From Ottelia alismoides (lineage: Eukaryota; Streptophyta; Magnoliopsida; Alismatales; Hydrocharitaceae): DNA of 64,000 nucleotides. A program made the translations under genes and the position numbers. The stretch lies in contig JAZKJV010000089.1 of assembly GCA_037367405.1 (NCBI GenBank), positions 62,001 through 126,000 on the forward strand, in the 5' to 3' direction. The notes below the pieces were generated by a model that was not told the origin of the DNA, did not search any database, and saw only the letters and a program-made list of their open reading frames with translations. This document shows positions 12,801 through 22,441 of this stretch, piece by piece (position 1 is the first letter of the stretch; every line of letters starts with the position of its first letter).

Positions 12801-15800
12801 ACTGCCAGCCAAGAGGCCGGATGCAGGGGCCCCGTATGTCAGATGCCAGATTAGTGAGCAGTGGTTCGACCGTACTCTTCTAGATAGAGGATCGTCGATT
12901 AACCTTCTTCCGGCAGCCCTTCTCGACCGCTTCGAGTTGGGCACTCTTCGACAGAGCAGGACAGTCCTTCAGTTCGCTGATCGATCTGTCAAGAGGCCAA
13001 AGGGGTTATTACGAGACGTTATCGTCACTATTCAGGGCCTGCAATTACCCGTGGACTTCGTAGTGTTGGACATGGAGATCCCTGAGTCAGTGACCGATAC
13101 CCCCATCATCCTTGGTCGTCCGTTCTTGGCCACAGCCAAGGCGGTGACTGATCATGATAGCGGGAAGGTGTACTTTCGCGTCCAGGGCGAGAGTATACAA
13201 ATAGAGACGGTCGAGGACTATAGAGCCAGATTCAGATCCCGCTCAGATGCGAGTACGGATTCAGAGCAGCTGACAGACGCAGAGCCAGACATCCACCAGG
13301 ACTGTGATTTTGTGATCACAGATGATGAGGCAGCTTGGGCAGACCTTGAGGCACAGACTATCCTCTCACTTTCAGACACAGCTGAGGCAGAGATGATAGC
13401 AGAGGAGAGTCTGGAGAGCACAGACCTGGTTCAGGATACCATTGCGGCAGCAGAGCCGGTCCTCGATCGCAGCACGATGACTAGTGGTGGTGGTGCTGAT
13501 GCCACCTTGTTTTCCGGTGGTACTGATGCCACCGTTTCTGATACAGATCCCTCGGATTCAGAGTCTGATTGGGCCGATTGCTATGATCAGATGCCAGACT
13601 CGAGTCCAGTTGAGCCTATTGATGAGGAGGAGGTAGATGCAGAGCCGAGCAGAGACAGTGTAGTAGAGCCGCCTTCTCCCGATCCAGTTTGCGAGAGTAT
13701 GCTTTCACTTTCCCAGGCAGATTTGGCAGACCTTGCAGCTTTCACTCAGTTTCTTCCGCAGCCAGATTTGCCGGCACCCAGCATTCCAGAGCTGAAGCCG
13801 CTCCCTACTTCGCTGAAGTATCGATTCCTTGCGGGCGATCCAGAGATGTACCCAGTCATCATCTCCGCCGAGTTGACTGGAGAGCAGGAATCCCGTTTGA
13901 TGGGGGTTCTTGGAAAGAACCGCAAGGCGATCGGATGGAGCGTAGCAGATCTCCATGGGATTAGTCCATCAGTGTGCTCCCACCACATCTATCTCGAGGA
14001 TGGGGCGAAGCCGTCGCGTGAGTTCCAGCGGCGTCTGAACCCCAACCTGAGAGAGGTTGTCATGAAGGAAATATCGAAGTGGTGGGGTGCAGGTTTTATT
14101 TATCCCATTTCTGACTCCAAGTGGGTTAGCCCCTTGCATGTGGTGCCCAAGAAGACGGGCATCACGATTGTGATCAGTGAGTCAGGAGAGGAGATTGCTA
14201 CACGAGTACCCACCTCTTGGAGGGTTTGTGTTGACTACATGAGACTCAACCAAGCCACCAAGAAGGACCATTTCCCCCTGCCTTTTATTGACCAGATCAT
14301 TGAGAGACTGGCAGGGAAGAGCCATTATTGCTTCCTGGATGGGTACTCGGGCTACAACCAAGTGGCCATCGCTCCTGAGGATCAGGAGAAGACCACCTTT
14401 ACCTGTCCCTTCGGCACATACGCTTTTCGACGCATGCCATTTGGGCTATGCAATGCCCCTGCGACTTTTCAGAGGTGCATGCTGTCGATCTTCTCGGACA
14501 TGGTAGGGGAGTGCTTGGAGGTCTTCATGGATGATTTCTCGATCTACGGCGACGGATTTGATTCTTGTCTTGACTGCCTAGATCGAGTACTTCAGCGATG
14601 TATTGAGTATCACTTGGTGCTATCTTGGGAGAAGAGTCACTTCATGGTGACTCAAGGGACGGTGCTTGGCCACATCATCTCCGACAGGGGCATGGAGGTT
14701 GATCCGGCCAAGGTTGATGTCATTAGGAAACTCACACCACCGTCCAATCTGAGGCAGTTACGGTCATTTCTGGGGCACGTTGGATTCTACAGGAGATTCA
14801 TTCAGGATTTTAGCAGGATTGCCCGACCGTTGACCGACCTCTTGACGAAAGACACCGAGTTCCTTGTCGATGACAAGTGTCTTTCGTCGTTTGCTACTCT
14901 CCAGCAGTGCGTGATTGAGGCTCCTGTCCTCCAGCCACCTGATTGGTCTCTCCCATTCGAGATCATGACGGACGCCTCCGATTTTGCCGTAGGGGCAGTG
15001 CTGGGACAGAGGAGGGATGGAGTACCATTTGCTATACACTATGCTAGCCGCGCATTGGATTCCGCCCAGCGGAATTATACAGTCACAGAGAAGGAGATGC
15101 TAGCCGTAGTGTTTGCCCTGGATAAGTTTAGATCATATATCATTGGATCTAGAGTGACTTTGTTTACAGATCACACCGCCATCAGGTACCTCATGGCAAA
15201 GAAGGATGCCAAGGCCAGACTGACTAGATGGATCCTTCTACTCCAGGAGTTCGACATTGAGATTAAGGATAAGCCTGGAGTCAAGAATGTGGTGGCGGAT
15301 CACCTCTCCCGATTAGAGCAGCCTGAGGAGACTGAGCAGATTGATCCTATCCGAGATACCTTCCCAGATGAGGCGATCCTTGCTATCGCCTCGCTCCCAT
15401 GGTACGCCGATATTGTGAACTTTCTCGTTGCTGGGAAAGTCCCACAAGATTGGCCCAGGCAGAGGCTTGAGACCTTCCTAGCGAAGGCCAAGTCCTACCA
15501 TTGGGAGGATCCCATCCTTTACCACGAAGGAGGGGATAGCGTCTGGCGTCGGTGTATTCCTCAGGAGGAACGCCATAGCGTCCTCACTTACTGCCACAAG
15601 CTTGAGGCAGGAGGACATCATTCTGGGAGGAGAACGGCACAGAAAGTGCTCCAATCCGGCTTGTGGTGGCCTACCCTCTTCAAGGACTCAGATGAGTTCG
15701 TGAAGAGGTGTACTGACTGTCAGAGGATGGGCACTTGTGGACAGCGTGATATGATGCCGATGCAGCCCATTCACTTCTGTGAGGTTTTTGACGCATGGGG

Positions 15801-16680
15801 CATCGATTTCATGGGTCCATTCCCTAAGAGTCAGGGATTTGAGTACATTCTGTTGGCCGTGGATTATGTGAGTCGTTGGGTGGAGGCTATCCCCGCCCGA
15901 GCTGCTGATGCAAGGACAGTTTGCAGATTTTTGAGGAAGCATATCATCACGCGGTTCGGGGTTCCACGAGTTCTTATATCTGATGGGGGATCTCACTTCA
16001 TCAACGACCAGGTGAAGGCACTTGCTAGCGAGTTCGGCATAGATCATCGTGTTGCTACACCATACCATCCACAGACGAATGGTCTAGCCGAAGTGTCGAA
16101 TAGGGAGATCAAGACTATTCTGCAGAAAGTCGTCCGCCCTGACCGAAAGGATTGGTCACAGCTATTGGACTCGGTCTTGTGGGCATATAGGACGTCTTTC
16201 AAGACACCTTTGGGCACATCTCCCTTTCGCCTCGTATATGGCAAGCCCTGTCACCTACCAGTTGAGCTGAGGCACAAGTCACTCTGGGCAGTTACAGACA
16301 TTCTCATGGATCCAGATGGTATAGGAGACCAGAGGAGGGCAGAGCTAGCTGCCCTGGAGGAGCTTAGAGATGCAGCTTTCTCAAGCAGCCTACATTATAA
16401 GGAGAGAGTCAAGGAGTGGCATGATTCTCACATCAGCCACAAACATTTTGAGATTGGACAGAGAGTATGGCTGTTTGATGCGAGGCTTAGATTATTTCCA
16501 GGGAAGCTACAGAGCAAATGGAAAGGACCTTATCTGGTTTGGAAGGTACACGACAACGGTAGCATCGACATATCTGAGTTGTCTTCTGAGAGTACCTTCC
16601 GAGTGAACGGCCAACGGCTCAAGCCATTTCTAGATCATGAGCCGCGGGTCGTTGATATTGCCCCTATTCATTTTGCGTGA
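9811..16680 (+). CDS. Gag-pol polyprotein of inner Athila element, uninterrupted, 2289 aa
   Basis: One frame without stops. Residues 1-155 are an acidic N-terminus, followed by an 18-alanine run at 156-173. A retrotransposon gag domain spans about 200-370 (conserved W and YYPLGRT segment). A Q/P/Y-rich linker follows, then GGTEAT-like repeats at about 780-855. The aspartic protease lies near 1025, where the motif reads D-R-G instead of D-S/T-G. Reverse transcriptase has FMDD at 1572-1575, RNase H has its first Asp at 1721, and integrase has an H1936/H1937...C1967/C1970 zinc finger and D1999, D2058, E2094 (35 residues between the last two). A GPY motif starts at 2239. No chromodomain and no CCHC knuckle were seen. 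RT has YMRLN where YRRLN is usual. The start is the first ATG (tandem ATGATG) after the leader. Acting in the cytoplasmic particle and then the nucleus, it would copy and integrate the element. The protease change makes activity uncertain. Confidence 0.95.
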   Translation: MMGRRSLRQPLAAPLSGASTSSSRLARESSDPLSEPEYDSTMFPIDPLSNLPERHEPEERLIHLTAPELGSFDFADVEMAGAGSSDDHSRRPEHIVLDQGAINSTLIASLDTVQQQLRDQGAFMMEMRRELERLRAERDQQSEPEEIPDADAHARAAAAAAAAAAAAAAAAAAGGAGPPRPMRELHNPGSTLMHHWVVVPAIVGDFKFPPNTLQMLPRFHGLATEEPHLHLQEFLMICSTVHDRHVDQDTIRMIAFPFSLADRAATWLKHLGRFVYTWEQLRTEYLNKYYPLGRTNAARALISNFSMFPNEQFHEAWERFRELLDRCPHHDITKSNLVQSFFSGLSPELQGLVNASCGGSYFAKDHDQVWAIFEEMAENYMVMSQTRLYTQKTQPHQPGPVQYQRIARVDAGPSSSSAATAAAQLESSAADMGIISEKLDRMELIEKKQCQGIAQMDQMAQVLSDMKTQLMCLQEAQTASQPRLQSRGDAGSSSNSSQRSSTPVQPRQVHLVQAEPYQQPQPTYQSPPSPEMQMVVYQPDQPLAVHPPAPFDAEPLMDVNGIWYDRPQPGIRQDHPGFRWGSGGAQPQQQPSGQGGQYSHQRDQHQPQQQPPAYQQQSSYGPRPYQQQGQPWRREQQAHQGYQHQQHPPSYPSYPYQQPQPHPQRGHPSGSHESPALDDIARLLTDQQATFRREMDEFRQEMRDLVRGKAAIPAQIEPNPNSLKRKSEQVVPTESATPSDPFDDTSSDLFDADFVTLRSGRTPAGGGASSEHHPEAPQEEEESGTEATPDDDGGTEATKDADPTGGTEAATSPELGGGTDATHAAEPARGTDAARRLPSAAAEQPARGGTEATGVCRERSDVFPRGYVSQNSDINKGKGLHSFGPTVVHDVCADPVLEPLRPFPSPSSEKDPVIPFPRALQMGKGKKNDPKKRELEEFSQSMIDRFHIQLTLQEALQHIPLLQRSLRERTTVRRRRRNHTSEIHVLTKATCFAIQNRLPAKRPDAGAPYVRCQISEQWFDRTLLDRGSSINLLPAALLDRFELGTLRQSRTVLQFADRSVKRPKGLLRDVIVTIQGLQLPVDFVVLDMEIPESVTDTPIILGRPFLATAKAVTDHDSGKVYFRVQGESIQIETVEDYRARFRSRSDASTDSEQLTDAEPDIHQDCDFVITDDEAAWADLEAQTILSLSDTAEAEMIAEESLESTDLVQDTIAAAEPVLDRSTMTSGGGADATLFSGGTDATVSDTDPSDSESDWADCYDQMPDSSPVEPIDEEEVDAEPSRDSVVEPPSPDPVCESMLSLSQADLADLAAFTQFLPQPDLPAPSIPELKPLPTSLKYRFLAGDPEMYPVIISAELTGEQESRLMGVLGKNRKAIGWSVADLHGISPSVCSHHIYLEDGAKPSREFQRRLNPNLREVVMKEISKWWGAGFIYPISDSKWVSPLHVVPKKTGITIVISESGEEIATRVPTSWRVCVDYMRLNQATKKDHFPLPFIDQIIERLAGKSHYCFLDGYSGYNQVAIAPEDQEKTTFTCPFGTYAFRRMPFGLCNAPATFQRCMLSIFSDMVGECLEVFMDDFSIYGDGFDSCLDCLDRVLQRCIEYHLVLSWEKSHFMVTQGTVLGHIISDRGMEVDPAKVDVIRKLTPPSNLRQLRSFLGHVGFYRRFIQDFSRIARPLTDLLTKDTEFLVDDKCLSSFATLQQCVIEAPVLQPPDWSLPFEIMTDASDFAVGAVLGQRRDGVPFAIHYASRALDSAQRNYTVTEKEMLAVVFALDKFRSYIIGSRVTLFTDHTAIRYLMAKKDAKARLTRWILLLQEFDIEIKDKPGVKNVVADHLSRLEQPEETEQIDPIRDTFPDEAILAIASLPWYADIVNFLVAGKVPQDWPRQRLETFLAKAKSYHWEDPILYHEGGDSVWRRCIPQEERHSVLTYCHKLEAGGHHSGRRTAQKVLQSGLWWPTLFKDSDEFVKRCTDCQRMGTCGQRDMMPMQPIHFCEVFDAWGIDFMGPFPKSQGFEYILLAVDYVSRWVEAIPARAADARTVCRFLRKHIITRFGVPRVLISDGGSHFINDQVKALASEFGIDHRVATPYHPQTNGLAEVSNREIKTILQKVVRPDRKDWSQLLDSVLWAYRTSFKTPLGTSPFRLVYGKPCHLPVELRHKSLWAVTDILMDPDGIGDQRRAELAALEELRDAAFSSSLHYKERVKEWHDSHISHKHFEIGQRVWLFDARLRLFPGKLQSKWKGPYLVWKVHDNGSIDISELSSESTFRVNGQRLKPFLDHEPRVVDIAPIHFA

Positions 16681-16811
16681 GATGTGGTCTTTGACTCACA
16701 TCTAATGCATCTCACGCCTGAGCTTTACTGATCCTCCGCTGTACATAGATCCAGATGTCCATATCAGCACTTTCTTTAGTCCCACATCCCTTTCTCCATC
16801 TTGTGATTATG

Positions 16812-16849
16812 CTATACTTAGGGTGCACTTTACCCTAAGTATAGGGGGG
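16812..16849 (+). repeat. Hairpin + purine-tract module 1
   Basis: A perfect 13-bp stem (CTATACTTAGGGT at 16812-16824 with its complement at 16832-16844) has a 7-base loop. The second arm runs straight into a run of six G ending at 16849. The final AAGTATAGGGGGG closely resembles the true polypurine tract at 18762-18767. Confidence 0.85.
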
Positions 16850-16901
16850 ATGTGAGACCTTTCGAGTATTTCTTTTGTTTCTGTCTACCCCTGTTTTGCT
16901 G

Positions 16902-16940
16902 CCTATACTTAGGGATATCTTACCCTAAGTATAGGGGGGG
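16902..16940 (+). repeat. Hairpin + purine-tract module 2
   Basis: The stem CCTATACTTAGGG at 16902-16914 pairs with 16923-16935 across an 8-base loop, and is followed by a G run to 16940. It has the same design as module 1 but a different loop, so the arms rather than the loop are conserved. Confidence 0.85.
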
Positions 16941-16987
16941 TAGACCCTGTACATTCTCCACTCGGTTTTCCCTTAGTATACAGCCTG

Positions 16988-17023
16988 CTATACTTAGGAT
17001 TACTTGATCCTAAGTATAGGGGG
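16988..17023 (+). repeat. Hairpin + purine-tract module 3
   Basis: The stem CTATACTTAGGAT at 16988-17000 pairs with 17007-17019 (loop TACTTG), followed by five G. The change GGGT to GGAT in the left arm is matched by ATCC in the right arm. This compensatory change argues that base pairing is maintained. Confidence 0.85.
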
Positions 17024-17143
17024 AAGACCTGAGTCCCTTTTGACTTTTTATTCTCCTTTTGTATATCCTTCCTTTTCACTTCCCTATACATAGCACGAGT
17101 TATGTCTTCTTCATCGCTCTTGACTCTGAGGACATCGTTCGAG

Positions 17144-17158
17144 CTAAGTATAGGGGGG
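17144..17158 (+). repeat. Half module 4 (purine tract without left arm)
   Basis: CTAAGTATAGGGGGG recurs here without the pairing left arm. It is therefore a fourth copy of the tract only. Confidence 0.7.
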
Positions 17159-18751
17159 TGTGTATATATTTCATATATACTTTAGCCATAACTCGTACTT
17201 TGTGTGAGTGTGTTAATAAATAAAAATGGCTAAAAACCACAAAAATTAAAAAATTTTCATGTACATAATCTTCTTTTATTTGCACATACATAGCTAGTGT
17301 ACAAATTATTTTTGTAAAAATGATTTCAAAAATCTTTTGTGTAAAGCTTGTGTAAATATTTTCTGTATCAAAATTATGTATATAGTACAAAATTTTTCCA
17401 AAATGTTTTGAAAATCAAAAGTTTGCAAAAATCTTGTGTAAATGTGTGTAAATATCTTTTTGTAAAACTTGCACTTCATGCATCATCATTCATGATTTCA
17501 AAACATTTTTCAAAAATTTTGCATGATTGTAAAATTTGTGTAAATATGCATCTTTTTGTACATTTGTATATAGTTTTTCTGGATGATAGTTGACATTTAA
17601 ACTAAGCCTAGAATCAAATTGAGAAATGGAGCTTGATTAAGATATTAATCCACCTAATTTCCAAGAGGAACCTTATAGGGCTTAGGTTTAAGGCTTTTCA
17701 GGTCCATGGTGACTTAATTCTTTGAGTCCACTAGGCTATGATCACATGTCATCTCAATGAGCCTAAGTAGAGCACTTAACAACAACACATGACTCATATA
17801 GATTATGGCTTTACTTGGACAACCACACTATGCACCGAGCTCTCTACGGATGAGGTGGTGAGGAGGCAGTCTTCCTTGGCTTGGGGTAGCATATGAGGGT
17901 AGTACTTCTAGGCGGAACCTCTCTTCTTCATTTAGTGAAGGAAGTGTGTCTCAACTTGGTCTGGTTGCCATGAAGTCTAACGACAGGAGTTGTGGGTTGC
18001 AATAAAGCTTCAAAAGAGGGATAGTCTACTGGCTCAAGAGGAAAAACTCCTTGTATATATGTTGTACATGTATATGTTGTATAGATGCACTCGAAAAAAA
18101 AAATGTGAAAAAAGAAAAGAACTCCAAAAAAGTGGTGGGTCTGAGAGAAAATGATAATCCCACCGGAGTATGTATATAAGTGCAATAAGCAAAGCTTGGT
18201 TTCATGATCCACCTGTTGTAGCTTGCAGCAGGGAGACTTGGCTACACTGGTCAAGCTCCCAAGGGTACTTGGCTACACTGGCCTTGACCCATTCTCTTCT
18301 TCCCCCTCTTCTTGAGCCGGTTGTACTTGAACTTAGAAGGGAATACCCCGCTCCTCGAGGAAAGAGTGGCCAGATTGAGGTCATAGAGTTACCTTGTTGG
18401 GGAGGGTTGTCAAGTTTCCATTTCTGAGGTGGAGAGCTTAGACCTCACTTTCACAGGACAGGAAAAGATTCATGGTCTTCAGGGTTTGTGATTGATGACT
18501 TGTTCTGATCTGGAGCATTGAGGAGTCTTGGTTATAGAATAGTGGAACTTAGAGGCTGTTAGGTTTTAAGCTTAAGTCTAAATAAGGTTCCGACACATTA
18601 ATAATCCAAAGATCTGATTGAGCTCCATACCTCAATTTAATGAAGGCAAGTTTAATAATCAACCTTGATCCATGTACATTCTCTTTTTCTTTTTCTTTTT
18701 CTTTCTTTTTCACTTCTTTTTCAAATAAGTGTTTGCTAAGGGACTAGCAAA

Positions 18752-18767
18752 GTATAGTATAGGGGGG
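18752..18767 (+). other. Polypurine tract of inner element
   Basis: AGTATAGTATAGGGGGG lies directly against the TG of the 3' LTR. This is the expected position of the primer for plus-strand DNA synthesis. Confidence 0.85.
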
Positions 18768-21700
18768 TGATGAATACCCATTCATCACTCTTTATTCTTA
18801 TATTTTAGCTACAAAAACCTATGCAAATGCATGTAGATATGTGTAAATAGGAAAAGTTAGCAAAAGCATGCATTTTTGTAAATCTAGATAATTAGCATGT
18901 TTTTGTGCAAAAATAAAAGAATAAAGATGAAAAAGAAAAAGAGGGAAATATTTAGAATAAATATTGAGCAACCTAACCCAAGGGAGGGCTCAGCATGGGC
19001 CTGACCGCATAAAAGCCAAGTAGAGGGAGATAGGGGCTCACATGTGTACATATTTTATGTAAATAAATAAATAATATTTTCCTCATCCAAAAATATGTTT
19101 GTATATATTTTGTACATATTTAAAGCTATTAAAAACAAAACAAAAAGTCTAAAAATCAAAAAGACTAAAAATTACCTTTCACCATGTACATAGACCACCT
19201 TCCTTATTTATTTCACCTTGTAAATAAACTTATTTATTTTCTAAACTTTTTGTAAATACTCTTTGGTATATATTGTAAATAAAATAAATAATAAAAAAAA
19301 CGAAACAAAAATCAAATAAAAATTACAAAATTAAAAATGCAAAGACATATTGTACATATACCATGTATATAGTTGTAAATAACTATTTATTTCACCTATG
19401 TATATAATTAATAAAAATAAAATAAAAATAGCTTTTTATTCCTCATTTTATCCTATAAATAAATAAAATATAAAATAGGAATAAAAATGTATAAAAATAA
19501 CTAATTAAAAATCAAAAATCAAAAATCATATATATATACCTATGTATAGACCTATATTGTAAATACCTTATTTTTATTTCCAAAAATTAATTAAAAATTA
19601 CAAAAAAATAGAAAAAAAATAAAATAAAAATATTTTGTGTTTTAAGTTTTTGAAAATTCGGCCATTTAAAGGCCCAAAAAAATCAAATAAAAACTCAGGC
19701 CTTGGCGGGCTCTGATTGGTCCACGGGGGATTGTTGACCCCCGGTCAACACCTCCCCCAGGACCACCAGAGCCGGATCTGGTTCGCGGACCCATCTTCTC
19801 CCATTTATTCTAACCAGATCCGACCTCCATTTAGCCTAATCCGTGGTCCTAATTACTCCCCAGGTATCCGGGAATCTCGCCCGACATCGATCCTAGGGAT
19901 CCGTGCTCCATCGAGCCGGACCCGAGCTCCTCTTCCCGGACCTGCACCCACATAAAAGCCGAGCTCCTCCGCACTCCATTCGCATCTTTGGCTCCCCATT
20001 CTCACTCCCGTGACCTCCAGAGCAATCACCGAGGTGACAGCTCGCGATTGTACCTGTTGCAGCGAGGAGGAGGTGGCCGACCATCGATCCGGCTGCTTCG
20101 CGCCGCCGTGCTCCGCCACCCGACCGGAGCTCGAGCCTTAGGCCTTGACGCCCTTCGAGGCGACGACCAGGAGCAAGCCAAGCTCCAGCACAGTCTTTCG
20201 CTCCACCCAGGTAACTCTCTAGCCTTGCCATTTAGTTTAATTTGGAGTTACCCCCAAATCGACTCTCCGCCGTGTTCCTCTGATTCCGGCCACATCGAGT
20301 ATCGTTTTGATCATCGGAACCCACGCTCACATTCGCCACTCCCTCACGCACGTTCTTCGCCCAAGCATTCAACCCAGCTCGCCCCGGAGCTGGGATTCGA
20401 GCTCCACCATCCCCAGCTCGCCGGAGCTCATTCGTCCCGACCCACAGTTCGCCTTCACCCCGCTTCTTTGGGTCGAGGCACTTTTCCCTCGACCCGCGAA
20501 GCTTTTGGTGTGTTTTGCAGGTCAAGAGGAGGCCATCTGAGGCCCCCTCACATCCAGACCAGAAGCTCGTCGCCGCCGACCTCGCCGGAGCCCCTCCAGG
20601 GCTCGGCCGGGTCATCTGAGGCCTTCACCAGCTGCGGGACGTCACCGCGGATCTGTTTCGATACCTAGAGGCAGCTGAGGAGGACTGCTGCACGTGCACG
20701 AGGCCGGCGAAGCTCGCCGGCGGAGTGTTCTTCCAGCATCCTCCTTCACCGTCCGATCAGCCCCTCTGCTCCAGTCTCGATCACAGCCGTCCATTCATCG
20801 AGGAGCAGCTACCGTCGATCATCTCGAGGGGGCTGATCAGGACCGTTAGCGCTGAGGAGAGAGGCACCTGAGGCCATCCCCGTTAGATCTTCCACGTGGT
20901 GCCCTCAGCACCGTCGATAGGCCCAAGTCAGAGCAGAGAGAGAAGCGCCCGATACCAGAGCCGTCCGATCACCCACGTGGCGCGAGTCGAGCCGTCGACT
21001 TAATAAGGGGTAAATTACTTAGGCCCCCTCTTAGCTTTTTGTTTTACGTGTCAGTCCTGTAAATATTTTAGTAGTTTTATTTACGTAGGGTAAGTTGCAC
21101 TCTGGACCTCGTGTTTGTTTTTATTAGCATTTATGCCCCTGTGTATGTGAGCCCACGTGCTTCGTCACGTGTACTTTTGGGCTATTTGCATCCTTTATCC
21201 TGTAGTTCTGTTGGGTTATGGAATGAATATAAACTTTCTGGTATTTGCTTTTATACCCCTGTGAGCGTTTTATTTGAGCATGTGCGTGTATTAGTGGGTT
21301 AATTGCGATCGAGCCCCTGGACTTTTTGGTACCAGTTACCAAAAGGTCCAAGGACTTATTTTTTCTTACCAGAAGGTCCCTGAGTGCCCCAGGCACGCGC
21401 CACGCGCGTGATTTGCTGGGCAAATTGCACCTGGACCCCCAGAGCTTTGGGTATTTGCACTTCAGTCCCTGTGCACAGTGCCCCCTTGTTGATTTTTGAA
21501 TAAATATCAAACCACCTCCAAATTCGATGAAAATTTGACACATGGCTCCTGCCATGTTGTAGGATTTTTGAGAATTTTTGAGGACATTTTTTATTTTATT
21601 TAGTATTTTTAAAAATTCAAAAACCTTCTTTTTAGATACTGTCTAGGTTTAAAAATCCCAAAAAAATATAAAATCGACCCCAAAAATTCTAAAAAAATTA

Positions 21701-22436
21701 GCTACTGTGCTTTGTTTGTTGTTTGATTTTCTAGCCAATTTTGGCTATTTTTCATCACTTAAAAACCCTAAAAATCTAAAAACCCTTAAAAACTCATAAA
21801 AATTATAATAAATAATCTAAAAATCCAAAAACAATAATTTTGGTGCCCAAATTTTCCTTATTTTCTCTAGAATACAGGAAAATTACCTCCAGGGCCCTCT
21901 GAGATCCTTAGATATTTTATCTTTGTGTTTTGGGCCTTGCTGGACAGTACCCTTTCTTTTGAGCACTGTTTGATTTTTAGAAAATAAAATATACCTTATA
22001 AAAATCCCAAAAATTCACCAAAAACACTTAAAAACCTAAAAAACATAAAAACCATTTTTCTTGAATTTTTGCTTGCTTTTTGGTGTGTTAAATAAATTGT
22101 GTAAGTGTGCTTGATTTTGCCTTCTTTTATTTTCTTCATATTCTAAAATCCTAAAAAAATATAAAAATTATTAAAAACCACTAAAAAATACTTTTCTTTG
22201 ATTTTATTTTCTTTTTACTACTTCGTAGGCCCTAGGCCAACCCGTGCTCCTTGTGTTCGACCCTGGGAGCTATACCAGGTTAATCCCATAGCTAGGACCG
22301 CTTGCCTTGATTGATTGATTTTATTGCTATTTCGCGGTTCGATATTTTTCTAGATACACCTATCCTCTGAGATCCGGGTCGCAACGACCCTTGTTTCATT
22401 ACCTTCACCCGGGTCTTGAGGTTTTTGGTGTTATCA
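18768..22436 (+). repeat. 3' LTR of inner Athila element (3669 bp)
   Basis: Direct repeat of 4596-8263, with TG...CA ends and near identity. The offset is 14172, changing to 14173 after a one-base insertion near 21896. It is followed by the right-hand CCCAT duplication. Confidence 0.97.
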
Positions 22437-22441
22437 CCCAT
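22437..22441. repeat. Target site duplication CCCAT, right copy
   Basis: Exact repeat of 4591-4595. On the minus strand it contains an ATG codon of the outer gag. The outer frame is in the same phase on both sides once the insertion and one copy of the duplication are discounted. Confidence 0.95.

Larger units (their letters stand above)
16681..18767 (+). other. Non-coding 3' region of inner Athila element
   Basis: About 2.1 kb between the gag-pol stop and the 3' LTR. No frame longer than about 110 codons and no envelope-like protein is visible, although many Athila relatives carry such a frame here. The first 480 bases hold three hairpin/polypurine modules and a fourth half-module. Bases 17200-17600 are A/T-rich with many TGTAAA strings. 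The remainder has no recognisable content until the polypurine tract. Confidence 0.75.
4596..22436 (+). mobile_element. Inner, young full-length Athila-type Gypsy retrotransposon (17.8 kb)
   Basis: This is a complete LTR retrotransposon. It has a 5' LTR (4596-8263), a tRNA-Asp primer binding site, a leader of about 1.5 kb, one gag-pol frame of 2289 codons (9811-16680), a non-coding 3' region of about 2.1 kb, a polypurine tract and a 3' LTR (18768-22436). CCCAT duplications flank it. By eye the two LTRs differ by about 20 substitutions and one 1-base indel over 3.67 kb (roughly 0.5%), which indicates recent insertion. It lies in the opposite orientation inside gag of the outer element. Lineage: the PR-RT-RH-IN order, the absence of a chromodomain, the tRNA-Asp primer and the long LTRs and leader fit Athila. 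No envelope-like frame is present in the 3' region. Confidence 0.96.

Noticed and set aside
16681..18767. Search for an envelope-like frame in the inner Athila element
   Set aside because: No frame above about 110 codons and no signal peptide or membrane segment pattern; treated as non-coding.
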